Shown: positions 34,215 through 44,989 of the stretch, piece by piece
How positions within the stretch are numbered: the first letter of the stretch is position 1
Layout of the letters: each line of letters opens with the position of its first letter
Origin: Benincasa hispida
Taxonomy: Eukaryota; Streptophyta; Magnoliopsida; Cucurbitales; Cucurbitaceae
Assembly (NCBI RefSeq): GCF_009727055.1
Contig: NC_052350.1
Location: 37,698,649 to 37,762,648, forward strand
Reading direction: 5' to 3'
DNA: 64,000 nt
Translations under genes and position numbers: made by a program
The notes under the pieces: generated by a model
Told to the model about the DNA's origin: nothing
Databases searched by the model: none
The model's input: only the letters and a program-made list of their open reading frames with translations

Positions 34215-36023
34215 GCTAACAAAGTTGATATTCATAGGTATTATTTCATTTTCCTAACAAAAATGTGAAAGAGTAAAACAATATGTAGCTGAAGTATCAA
34301 GGATCCATAAGCTTTCTAACTCACAGATTTTGGTAAAAACTAAAGCATGCTCTTCAAAAAAATGGGTTTTCTGAACATACCTTTGATGAACTCTTCAAGA
34401 TAATGCATGTTCAGCTGCTGTCTGCCCTTTTATAAACGTGAACCATCTCAAAGCCTTCCCTACTATGCTTTTGAAGCTTTAGGCAGAATTGTAGGACTCA
34501 AGAACAGCTTGAAGAAGTGAAGAAACCAGAGAAACTCACAGCAGCACAGCCGAAGAAGACAACTTCTTCTTTAGAGAAAATTCTTTCAAAATTCTGATCA
34601 TTATCCCCTTCTCCAATAACTAAATTCTATTTTATATAATAGATGAATATGCAGAGTGATGGAGTGCATGGCTTGCAGCTCATGCTTGGAGAATCAAAGT
34701 CAAGAAGATAATGCATTTTGTGTGAGCATAAAGATGATGGTAATGGAAAATACCCATTTTCCATTTTTGTGCAATCATGCAAACGATTTTCATTTTTTTT
34801 TTAAAACCAAAAATGATATTAAATAATTTTAATTCAAAATTTGATTTTCATAAATTTATTTAATATCAAATATTAAATTAATTTTTGCATAATAATCATC
34901 TTTATATATTTAAATCATATTTAAATATTTATTCTCTTATTCCGTTTAATTTGAACGTTTCAAATTAATCTCTAAAGCTACCCTAAAGCTTATCCATTTA
35001 CGAGCTAATAGGGGGACCTCGCGGACCTACAGATTCTGGGCTCCAACGATTCGAGATTAATCGGCTAAACTCATTAGTCCGATCTAACCCTCATTCGTTA
35101 ACTAATGGGACACTCCACTATAGCCCATAGTTGAACTCCCCTCACTGTAGATATATTATGTTCACTTAATAACCATAATCAGTAAGTCGATCCTTCACAG
35201 GTTGTTCGTAATCACAGCTAGGTCAAAAATACCATTTTACCCCTGTGACTACATCTTGTTCCTTAAATTCCTACTATTCCTCTAAAGAACAATTCTGATT
35301 TATAATCTCTATGAATCAAATCCTTTCTCTATCATGAGAAGGCGGGGCCCCGATTATTCAAGACTTGGAGTCTGTACTTAAGAGAACAACCTATTTGCTA
35401 ACCCTAAGTAGGGTAGGAGTGAATTTCATCTTGCAAGGCTATGTCTCCAGTTATTCATCCGGTCTTATCCCCAAAACGATAAGCTTATTGAGCAGTGTTG
35501 TTGGACTACTCTCACCGTTTGTAGATCAAAGGATAATCCTGAAAAAAAGGAGTTCATAGCTAGCTAAAGATTAAGATCGAGTTAACCTAGGTTATATAAT
35601 AAATGAAATAGTCAGTTTTAACAGTAAACGGTCGTTATAAAGAAAAGTGACTATTTTCGTGGTCCAGTCTATATGCAAACTCATTGCATAGGATGCCCAT
35701 ACTCTCATGTCTCAACATGAACGATTTGTGGATCACATCGTTTGTAGTACCTTACAACTTTTTGTAACAACTACAAAGTGGGTCGCATCTAATAGTGTTA
35801 CCAGGATGAGATACCCAATTTCATCCATATACTTATTAGACCATTTAGGCTATATACTGTCAACTTGATCCTGTTTATGTCACTACATAAAGTTACAGCA
35901 TTCAGACTATAGCCAATGATGCGTTTATTGGATTTTCATAATAAGATGCAAAATCAACAAGTCATTATTATTGATTAAATAGAATGTTTAACACGAACTG
36001 CGAATTCTAAGACATTCCCAACA
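34215..36023 (-). repeat. Copia LTR shared by a leader on its left and a pol 3' end on its right
   Basis: The right end at 36023 is the LTR start (minus TGTTGGGAATGTC) and is followed by a polypurine tract, so the sequence to its right is the 3' end of a minus-strand element. The sequence to its left is a leader, which should follow a 5' LTR of a minus-strand element. Landmarks TACAGATTCTGGGCTCC and AGGCGGGGCCCC match the other LTRs. The left edge is approximate. Confidence 0.75.
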
Positions 36024-36330
36024 ATCTCCCGCTTGGAATAAAACTCCGATGAGAACAAATATATACAATATAATGTTGAGATACATAGTGGAAAAAATAC
36101 AATAAACTAGGGCATCTACAATACCATAGACATTCTCCCACTTGCCCTAGATTACACTACTCGGAGTCCTAGTCCTACTAGGTGGCCCTCGAAAACTTTA
36201 GCCAAGAGGGCTTTAGTGAATGGATCAGCAAGGTTATCTTTAGAGACCAGCTTTGTGACAAGCACATCTCCTCTGTGTACAATCTCCCGGAGGAGATGGT
36301 ACTTTCGTTCTATGATAGGCCTACTTCATG
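36024..36330 (-). mobile_element. Copia 3' internal end: polypurine tract and downstream of RNase H
   Basis: The minus-strand CCAAGCGGGAGAT (36024-36036) is the polypurine tract. Bases 36100-36330 match the region just beyond RNase H in the complete copia element (ACTTTAGCC...GGATCAGCAA, compare 14508-14545). The similarity stops abruptly near 36330. Confidence 0.8.
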
Positions 36331-36451
36331 TAAAGATTTAACTTTAACTTTGAATTTTTGTTTTGCATTATTTAATTAAAAATTTGAATCAATTTATAAA
36401 AATATATTTCTTTTAAGAATATAAAGTTTGGTAAAAAGAAATTTAAAATGA

Positions 36452-36730
36452 TTGGAGAAGTGGTATGATGATATTATAGATGGAGGGACATGTGGATATG
36501 GAAACTTGGAGTTTGATATCTTCAAAAGATACTATACAGCTATTGGGCCATACCTTTATAAAAAAAGGAGTTGGATGTGGTGCATGCTATCAGTTATATA
36601 TATATATATATATTTTCTATTACTTCTTCATTCTCTTCTCCATTTTCTCCTACTATGCACCAATGCATGTGATATTTATAATTTATTGTAGTAAATGTAA
36701 AAAAAGTTTAAAAATTCTAATTAATTCAAT
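36452..36730 (+). pseudogene. Expansin-like exon relic
   Basis: The plus strand reads KWYDDIIDGGTCGYGNLEF, then TAIGPYLYKK, and after a one-base slip in an A-run (about 36563) KGVGCGACYQL. The GGxCGYGNL and GCGACYQ blocks are hallmarks of the double-psi beta-barrel domain of expansins and expansin-like proteins, secreted cell-wall loosening proteins. A CKKS-like continuation near 36697 after a TATATA-rich, intron-like gap may be the next exon. No signal peptide exon or cellulose-binding domain is seen. It is the only host-gene relic I recognise here. Confidence 0.7.
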
Positions 36731-36829
36731 TTAATCTATTACATTGTTTAATTTCAATAGTGAAAAGATCATCGAAAATATAAATTTAACAAAAGTCATC
36801 ATTGTCTGTTCTAACATAACTAAACTATT

Positions 36830-37175
36830 ACATTGTAATGTTTTATATTTATGTTATTGATCATACTCATACATAGAAAGATACAGTATTTTGTCCTACA
36901 ACCACTTTGATCTAAATAGCTGTAATGTGGAAAAAAGACGTAATTTTTCATTTAAATATAGCTCTACCGTTAGATCGTGATAATTCATATATATGGTTTA
37001 GATCACACCCATATACTATGTTAAATGTATAACTAGTTAGAGACTTAATCTTTGTGGTTAGGAAGGCCAGAGACTTAAGAGGGGTTGGTTGATGTCTATT
37101 CTTAGCCCCTAAAGTTGTCTTTGTACTCAGCATACTCCTTTGTACAAGATACTTTTGTGAAATACAATGTTAACA
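36830..37175 (+). repeat. Copia LTR, plus orientation (left edge uncertain)
   Basis: The end ...TACAATGTTAACA at 37175 directly precedes a primer-binding site. The TTTGTACTCAGC...TTTGTACAAGATACTTT sequence before it is typical of a short copia LTR end. The left edge is not determined. Confidence 0.55.
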
Positions 37176-37188
37176 TGGTATTAAAGCC
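37176..37188 (+). other. Copia primer-binding site, degraded
   Basis: TGGTATTAAAGCC differs from the usual TGGTATCAGAGCC at two positions. It marks a plus-strand element starting here. Confidence 0.8.
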
Positions 37189-37750
37189 CAATTAGGGAGT
37201 AATCACGACCGTCCGTGTCCCCTGCTCTATTTTCAGATCGTGCATATTCGACGACTCAGATCCTAGATTCGTCTGTTCGTGCCTTCGTTTCTCGTGTTCA
37301 TCCACCCAAATGTAAGCCCTGATGGGTCCTAGACCCAATGAGTGCTCGAGCACTGAAGTTGACCCACATTTGGGCGCCTGAGTTGTGCATCAATGACCTA
37401 GACCCAGATCTCTACTCGACAAGCGAAACGACGTCAGCCCCAGTTAAGAAGACAATCCCTACTCAGCTTGTCCAAGTTGCAGATCCAACTGACTCAGTTG
37501 AGAAGACGAGCCGAGCCGATCTTGCTTGAGTCGCTGAGCATATCTTTTTTGCATCGACTTAGCCAAGTCAACAAATCGAGTTGAGCCGCCAAGCCACTTA
37601 GTCGAGTTGAGCCGTTCTGATTTAGCCGAGTTGAGCCACCAAAATTTGACCGAGCTGAGCTGCCAAGCCACTTAGTTTGAGCCGAGCCAAACCTATTTTT
37701 TTTTCTCTTCTTTGTTTTTTTCTCTCTCTCCCAGTTGAGCCAAGCTCCCC
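37189..37750 (+). other. Copia leader with GAGTTGAGCCG repeats
   Basis: Between the primer site and gag. From about 37550 to 37690, GAGTTGAGCC(G/A)CCAAG and CCAAGCCACTTAG recur three to four times with changes. The 63-codon frame at 37338-37529 matches no family I know. Confidence 0.6.
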
Positions 37751-38250
37751 TTGCCGTCGAGCTGTATAGAGAAAGATCATGTGTTTCGCCCTATTAGTAT
37801 TGTCCTTGATGGGACAAATTATCTTACCTGGGCCCATCAAATGAAGAGTTTTCTAATAGGATGTAAGTTATGGCACCATGTCATCAGGGATATTCCTAAA
37901 CAGTCAAGATACCCACTGAAGAGGATGTTGACTTTATTGAACGCTTAGAGGATTGGGATAGTAAAAATCATTAAATCATCACTTGGCTCGGTAATACGTC
38001 TATATTTGTCGTCCATGTTCAGTTTGATGCGTTGAATGATGCCAAGAGTTTATGGGATTTCCTGTCTACACGTTTTCAGTCTGTTGGATTAGCATATTTT
38101 TATCAAATGCACAACACTCTTGTTAGTCTTAGTTAGGAAAGGGGTTAATCTGATCAACGCTCCACTCAGATAAGGGCACCTTCCACCCACCTTCGAGATT
38201 TTCATTGTTTTTCCACTGTCAGCTCCTTGATTGAACCTACCTCTTTTCAT
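37751..38250 (+). pseudogene. Copia gag, plus strand, broken and truncated
   Basis: It opens MPSSCIEKDHVFRPISIVLD and GTNYLTWAHQMKSFLIGCKL, the copia gag N-terminus (a retrotransposon gag of the UBN2 kind). After a frame change it continues FIERLEDWDSKNH, VHVQFDALNDAKSLWDFLST and RFQSVGLAYFYQMHNTLVSL. At least one frameshift and three stops are present. Near 38250 it is cut off by an LTR of another family. Confidence 0.82.
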
Positions 38251-39527
38251 GAAGCAAATAATTTCTCTCAACAATGCATGGTATTTAATATAAATCACAT
38301 TTATACTAAATTCATATTGAACCTTATCCATATAATTAGTATTTCAATCATATTCAAATATTTAATTCCTCTCAAAATAAACTTTATATTATAATGCATC
38401 AAATACATTATATTAATTATATCATACATAATTAATTCCCTTAACTCATTTGAATAATTCAAATTAATCCAAAACTAATTCTCAATTATCCCTATTGAGT
38501 TACAGAGAGAATCTTATGCACCTGTAGATTGAAGCTCTAATGGTACTTGGATAATTAATTAAACAATTTAATTAAATTACCCAACATCCATTAACTGTTA
38601 GTCAATTCACTAAAGACTGACAACTGCACTCTTTGTACTATAGATATATTTTTGTGTCCATTGAATATAACCAATCAATAGTGCAATGACCCTTCAAAAA
38701 TTATTCATAAGTATAGTTGGGCCAAAATTATCGTTTTTCCCCCATAGTTATATCTAACTCCTTAAGTACCACTAATCCCTCTAATGAACAATAAGTGATA
38801 GTCCAACTATAACCAAATCCCTCTCGAGCCAAGAGAGGATGTGGCCACATTGTTCAAGCCCCGGAATCAGCTCTTAAGAGAGCAATTTGTCCACTTATCC
38901 TGACATCAGGGAATGGGCGAATTTCATCTTGTGTGGCTGTGTTCCCAGCTCCCTAATCAAAAGAATCCCCAAAATAGTAGGTATATTGAGTCAAAAACCT
39001 GGCCACTCTCACCCATGCAAATCAAAGGACTGCCTTCATAGGTAGGAGTTCACAACTCATTCAAGATTCAAGTCATGTCACCTATGGTCATCCTGGTGAA
39101 ACGTAAGTTTTTACTATTAACGATGTTGTATATACAATGAGACTAATCATTTCGTGGTCTGGTCTTATACAAACTCTTTATATAGAATACCCCGCTCACA
39201 TGTCTCCATATAAATGATCATGATTAGATCATTTATAGCACTTTACAACACTTGTAGCATCTACAAAGCGAGTTGTATCCATAGTGTCACTAGGATAAAG
39301 TACCCAGCTTTATCCATCTACTACAGACCGTTTAGGTTATCATTTAAACATGATCCACCTATATGTCTCTATATACATGTTTAAATTACATAAAATAACC
39401 TAGGATCTTTGTTTATTGGATTGAGTGTATGCTTATAAAATAACAATTATTTTATTAATAACAATTTGTTCGTATAAAGTTTACAAATTACGAGAATACA
39501 ATAGAGATTTAGGACACCAATCCCAAC
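38250..39527 (-). repeat. Copia LTR, second long-LTR family (left-truncated)
   Basis: It shares the blocks AGAGAATCTTATGCACCTG, CCTCTAATGAACAATAAGT and GTGGCCACATTGTTCAAGC with 45.0-46.8 kb and, reversed, with 61.8-63.9 kb. It ends at 39527 with minus-strand TGTTGGGATTGGTGTCC. Against those copies its left part is missing; it joins gag of another element at about 38250. Confidence 0.75.
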
Positions 39528-39991
39528 AAAGTAAATCATGCTAAAACAAATACAGACTTTCGTTACTATGACCTAGAGTTTGAGCATGATATTCTAAAGC
39601 GTAAGAAAGGTTGAACTTAATTCTTAATGAGATCTATACTGTATGTCAAGTGGGGTACCTAGTTACAGACATACTCTTGATAGACTCACCTATGTGAATG
39701 TGGAAATGGGCCACTTCCTATGGAGTTTTAGGCAACTCTTTAGAGCTTTCACTAAACCGGGATACACATGCTAGGCCTTAAAGTATGGACTTTTGAACTA
39801 CACCCTAATGATGCTATGTGTGAAATGTTGTTAGAGATAGATTTCAAAACCAAGAGTTACTCTCTCTGAATCATCTACACTACGTAAAGGCTCAAGTCGT
39901 AAGACACCTTTGCTTATGCACAGTATTGTACAGACTGATTTTGCTCGATGAAAAATATTTTTCTTATTATTTTAAATTTTAAGTGGAGGAT
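39528..39991 (+). mobile_element. 3' internal end of an unidentified plus-strand LTR element
   Basis: The segment ends in a purine tract AAGTGGAGGAT right before the LTR at 39992, so it is the 3' end of a plus-strand element. Frames such as YYDLEFEHDILKRKKG and KVWTFELHPNDAMCEMLLEI (near 39565 and 39780) read like protein but contain stops, and I do not recognise them as Pol. Confidence 0.5.
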
Positions 39992-40796
39992 TGTTAGGGA
40001 AAATTTAATTTTTAAATGAAAAATAAGACCTTTTAAGAATCTCACATTGCTAAGTTTAACAGGTGGAATCTCCTTTATTTATAAACTCCTACCTTGAGTT
40101 GTGGGTTTAGACCCCAAGGGATACCCATGTTTTAGAGGGGGTCGAGAGATAGTAAATGTGGGTATGGTCGATATCTCACATGTGCATGCCACTGTCGCCG
40201 TTCGGTCGATCGGGCGAGGCATGTGAGTGAGAAATTATTTTATTTAAAAATATTAATAAATTTTTTATTTTATTTTTCTTATTGTTTTGATTTTTATTAT
40301 TATTTAAAAATTAAAAAAAGGAAAATTTCTTCATTCTTCTCGCATGCTTCTTACGCGTGGTCCTCATGCACGTTCCACGGTTGCATGCACTTTTGTCCTC
40401 GTTTGTTTCGCGTCACCATTGGCTTTCAAGTCTTATAAATTGCGCGAGCTTCTTCAATTCTACACAACACAAAAATTACATTGTGTCTTCTTTCCCTCTC
40501 ATTTTCTTCTTTCTTTACGTGTTTAGTTTTCCGAGCATATCAGTCTTGAAGGGTATGAGTTTTTGACCCGTTCCAGTGCAGTTTTGTTTGTGACAGTTTT
40601 ATGGGTTGTTTTATCTTAGGGATGGCGTAGCCATTGTTGAACTACTTGCACGAGGGGCAGAGCCACAAAACGTCTTAAAGAAAGCGAACTCTGGGAGTTA
40701 GTATGTAACAGTTTTCTATTTTGCAGGTTCAATTATGTCGTCTGACGTCTTTTGATCGTACTTGTCTTACGTCCACCAGAGATTGTCGTTCCAACA
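39992..40796 (+). repeat. LTR, plus orientation (805 bp)
   Basis: It begins TGTTAGGGAAAATTTAA directly after a polypurine tract and ends CGTTCCAACA at 40796, giving TG...CA ends. It is more GC-balanced than the neighbourhood in its second half. The partner LTR was not found in the window. Confidence 0.75.
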
Positions 40797-41803
40797 AACA
40801 TGATCTCACCTAAAAATATTTGAATTTACATCTGGAAAAAAAATCTAAAGGAAAGGGCACATTTTAATGATCATTTTGTTTTTTAATAAACATTCTTTAA
40901 AAAATTAGGTATAAAAAATTATTTAAATATAAAGACTTGAATAAATAAATAAAAGTAAGGGCGTTTTAGTTTGATTTTAATTTTTTAGCATATTCATTGA
41001 TCAAATTGATTGTAAATTTCAAAGAGCATTACAGCAATCATACATATTTTATTCCTTATTCCAGATGGAAGTAAACAAAATTAATGGGTTTTTTACGATT
41101 CATCTTGTTCCCAATACACGTCAGTCAACATCATCAAAAGTTATCTGATGACCACCATTTCAATCAATGCCTTTTATAGCCCAATTCAATTACGATAACA
41201 CCTAAATTCAAAATTAGTAGGTAAATACACCTTGTAAAATAAATAAGAGAAAATATGGTTTCATACATTTTCGTTCCAAATTTAAGACATTTCAAATCAT
41301 AAGACATTAGAGTTAATATTTTATTAAAATTTGTTAGCCTTAGCAATTTTATTATCCTTTTGAATTCAAAGGACAGAGGATAAAGATCAAGCTATCGATC
41401 TCTAAGATTGTAATAGATCCCTCATCCATTAAGTAGTACTCGTATGAATGAAATTAGTATAAATTTTTATATTATTAAAATTAGTGCTATTTAAAAGATT
41501 TGTGAATTGTTTCTTTTAATTGTAGTGAAATTAGTGAGTTAATTAGTAGAAATTATAAAATCTATCAAAGTTCAAAGATCAATTTGATAAAAAAAAAATA
41601 CTTCGATGTATTTCAAGTTGCATCTATCTTTGTGCAGTTCATCCAAATATCCAATCAAAAGGTGTAATATGACAAATTTTTCTTCTTTAAGAAATAGATA
41701 ATTTTTCTTTTTTTTTTTCTTTATGATAGAAGATACATAGACACATCCACTTAACATTATAGGGACACATATGGGAAAAAAACACCAATTAAACAAAACT
41801 AAC

Positions 41804-41834
<31 letters not shown>

Positions 41835-41927
41835 AGAGAGGGTGAAATAATACAAAATATCTACACGTGTGAACAATCAATCACCATTCGTGTTATATAA
41901 TGTTAATATTAAAATTACTAAAACAAA
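40797..41927. other. AT-rich intergenic DNA
   Basis: I see no gene or element ends. An A-homopolymer followed by AGAGAGAGAGGG is at about 41805-41842. Confidence 0.5.
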
Positions 41928-41999
41928 TGCGTTTGCCGGGAGTCGAACCCGGGTCTATTGCTTGGAAGGCAATTATCCTAACCGTTGGACTACAAACGC
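41928..41999 (-). tRNA. tRNA-Gly(UCC)
   Basis: This is a 72-nt cloverleaf on the minus strand: acceptor GCGTTTG pairs fully with CAAACGC followed by discriminator A; the D-stem GTCC pairs with GGAT; the anticodon stem ATTGC/GCAAT encloses CTTCCAA (anticodon UCC, reading GGA and GGG); the T-arm GGTTCGACTCC is intact. The internal A and B boxes are present, and a TTTT terminator lies four bases downstream on the minus strand (41920-41923). CCA is not encoded, as expected for a nuclear gene. It has no intron and appears functional. Confidence 0.95.
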
Positions 42000-42949
42000 T
42001 GAGATGAAGGGAAAATAAACACTATTTTACTTGTTTAAAATATTCAGTACAATGGATGTAGTGATGGATGTCGGGATATACTATCTATAAGGGGTTGTTT
42101 AAGGTGTAGAGTTGAGATAAGGATGTCTGGAGTTCATATGTCTGTGTTTGGGGTGCAGAGTTCATATATTTAGGTATTTGATGCAATTTTGCAATTTTTT
42201 TAATTCAATAATATGCTTTTATGATTACTATTTTTGTTTTGAAAATTTTTTATTCAATAATTCTACCAATATTTGTTTGAATAAAATATGAATTGTAATT
42301 TTTTTCTTCTAATTTTTAAAATTTTTCTTTTTTTCTTTTTTTCTTTTTTTTTTTTTTTTTTTTTTTTTTGACAATGAATAACAATCAACTCATTACATTT
42401 ACTGTAGAAATACGTTTAAATAAATTGAGAAACCAAAGAGAAATCAAACTTTTGATTCTAGCTAATTTTTCACCATGAATTTCATTATTCATCTTCTTCT
42501 TTTCTTCTTCCTATTGTTGCTCTATATTTTTACTATGTCATGATTTTTTTTTTAATTAAATTTCCCTCATCATCGTAACAACCAATGAAATATCACCACA
42601 ATTTATTCAACAATTTCATTTTTATTTCCTCTAAATTTGGAGGAGTATCAGAGAAATCTTTTTTATTTTTTCACTAATTTTTGCTGGAAATGTTCCAGGA
42701 ATTTTTTTTTTTTATTTTATAGTTTTTTTTTTATATGTTACATACTTTTCAACTACATATATACTTTTTGTCTAATATTCTTAATATTCATTTATATGTG
42801 AATTATATTAATAAAAATATTTTTTATAAATATTGCACTTAATGTAGAAAAATAATATTTTTATATAATCAACAACCTACAACATATTTTAACAGTCATC
42901 CGTCTTATAGTAGTCGAAAATAATTGTCGAAATTGATTATCGAAGATGA

Positions 42950-43640
42950 TTTTTACTGGGGTTTATAGTTGGAGGTGAATGTCATAGCTTGAAGTTGGTT
43001 GCATGAAGGTGATTGGAGTTGGTTATCGAAGTTTGTCATTGGAGGTGGTTTTTGAATCCCGGAGTTGGTCAGGCGAAAGTGGTCGTCAAAGTTGATCATC
43101 GAAGATGATTTTCGCTAGAGATTGTAGTCGAAGGTGATTGTCCGAGCCCGAAGTTAGTCGCATGAAGGTGGTATTAAGTTGGTTGTCGGAGTTTGTTGTT
43201 GAAGGTGATTGTCCAAAGTCCCGAGTTGGTCGTCAGAGTTGCTCGCTCAAAGATAATCATCAAAGGTGATTTTCATCAAAGTTTGTAGTTGGAGTTGGTC
43301 ATCAGAGTTTGTTGTTGGAGCCAATTGGTCGTTGAAGTTTGTTGTCGAAGCCAATTGGTCATCGGAGTTGGTAGCATGAAGGTGGTCGTCGGAGTTGGGT
43401 CACCAGAGGTGGTTGTCGAAGGCTAGAATTGGTTGTTGGAGTTGGTCACACGAAGGTTGTCGAAGCTCGGAGTTGGTCACTGGAGCTGTCATCAGAGGTG
43501 GTTGTCAGAGTCTAGATTTCGCCGCCGAAATTTTTATTGGAGGTGGTTGTTGAAGCCTAGAATTGGTCATCGGAGTTGTCATCAGAGGTGGTTGTCGAAC
43601 CTCGAGGTTAGTTCTCGGAGTGTGACAATGGTTGATTGGT
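42950..43640. repeat. GT-rich degenerate minisatellite
   Basis: Variants of GGTTGTCGGAGTTGGTC, GTCATCAGAGGTGG and GCATGAAGGTGGTCGTC recur dozens of times with unit lengths of about 15-18 bp and no fixed higher order. The open frames here (both strands) are by-products of the repeat. Confidence 0.85.
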
Positions 43641-43675
43641 AGAGCCATTGAAAACATGGGAAGAATGGAGAGTTG

Positions 43676-43775
43676 AGGTGAGTTGATAAAATATATCAAC
43701 TCAACTCCACCAACATTTAAAGTTGATGGGTCAAACAATGAGTTGGTATATTATACTAACTCAACTCATGTTGGT
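43676..43775. repeat. Two adjacent palindromes
   Basis: GAGTTGATA and TATCAACTC pair around a short loop (about 43680-43705), and TGAGTTGGTATA pairs with TATACTAACTCA around about 43739-43765. They sit just inside the right end of the Harbinger-like element. Confidence 0.7.
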
Positions 43776-43793
43776 GAGCCAAATACCCCCTAA

Positions 43794-44150
43794 AGGTGTT
43801 GCCATATTAGGTTTAGTAAGCTCTAATATAAATGGTTAGTACGAGCATAATTCATTTGGCTAAGATATATAGAGTAAATGATCTAACTGTATTTGATTTG
43901 AATGTCACATCATGCAACACTCTAATGTCTTACGATTGATCTTCATCCTACTGCCCTACTTTTATGATGCTACACTTTATTGTCAAATTGTTAAGTCTCT
44001 ATAGCACCTCACATTTGTGCACCTTCATGTCGTCTTCATAAAACCAATCATGTCATCTAACTTATGCAGTCTCCCACCATTCTTCATTTCATAGTGTTTA
44101 GTCTTAACTACTTGTATAATTTAATTCAAAATTAATTATATATTATAAGG
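43794..44150. other. Spacer without recognised features
   Basis: I see no genes, tRNAs or element termini. Confidence 0.4.
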
Positions 44151-44900
44151 TATCTAGTATCCTATACAATTAACATATATTTTTTAAATTAATTTAAACA
44201 CTTCAAATTATATTATTTTTCCAAACTTTTAGTTCTTGTTAATATGTAGTGAACTAGCAGAAGAACTTAATAGCCCCACAGACTATAAGCTCCAAATGAT
44301 CCGAAATTAAGTAATTAAACTCTTTATTAAATTAATCAACATTTATTAACGATGGGGAAAACCACTATAGACTCGTAGTTGTACTCTTATGCATGGTAGA
44401 ACATGTTGCATTCATGGATATAACAATTACATGTAAGTCGATCATTCACGAGTTGTTCGTAATTACAATTGGGTCAAAAGTTTGTTTTATCCCTGTAATT
44501 ATCTCTTTATCTTTAAGTATCACTGATGCTCTAATGAATAATTTATTTATGGTTCAACCATAAACTAAATCTCTCTCGAGCTAGTGAGATGGGGGTTATT
44601 GTTCAAGTTATGGTGTCAGCACTTAAGGGAACTACTTATCTACTTTCCCTACACGGGGATAAGTGAATACCATCTTGTGGAATTACGTTTCCAACTCTCT
44701 ATTCGGTCAACTCCCAAAATGGTAGACCTTATTGAGTCAGAGATTTGGACCACTTTTAGCCATGCAAATCAAAGGACAAGCTCACATGGACAAAAGTAAC
44801 AGAGTTATAAAGAGATATATATGATCATCCTATAAAATAACGGAGTTACAAAGAAAGGTTAATTATTTCGGAGTTCAATCTTAGCCTGCTTTAATTCAAA
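44150..44900 (-). repeat. Copia LTR fragment
   Basis: GAACTAGCAGAAGAACTTAA, CATTTATTAACGATGG and TAAGTCGATCATTCACGAG are decayed forms of the LTR landmarks seen at 4.0-4.6 kb. Both ends are missing. Confidence 0.65.
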
Positions 44901-44989
44901 TTTTGATGAAAAACAGAATTTATCCTTAAAAATGTGATTTAATTACATTATGGTTTTTTGTGGAAAAAAATTTTGTCAAAAATTAATTT

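Larger units (their letters stand above)
42091..43790. mobile_element. Probable non-autonomous PIF/Harbinger-like element (1700 bp)
   Basis: The left end GGGGTTGTTTAAGG and the right end CCAAATACCCCC (reverse complement GGGGGTATTTGG) are imperfect inverted ends of the GG..GTTTGG type. Both are flanked by TAA (42088-42090 and 43791-43793), the usual 3-bp target of this superfamily. GAGTTGAG also occurs inside both ends. No transposase is seen; the interior is AT-rich plus a GT-rich minisatellite. The imperfect ends suggest age. Confidence 0.6.

Noticed and set aside
43433..43738. Small proteins in both strands
   Set aside because: Frames arise from the GT-rich minisatellite and its palindromes.
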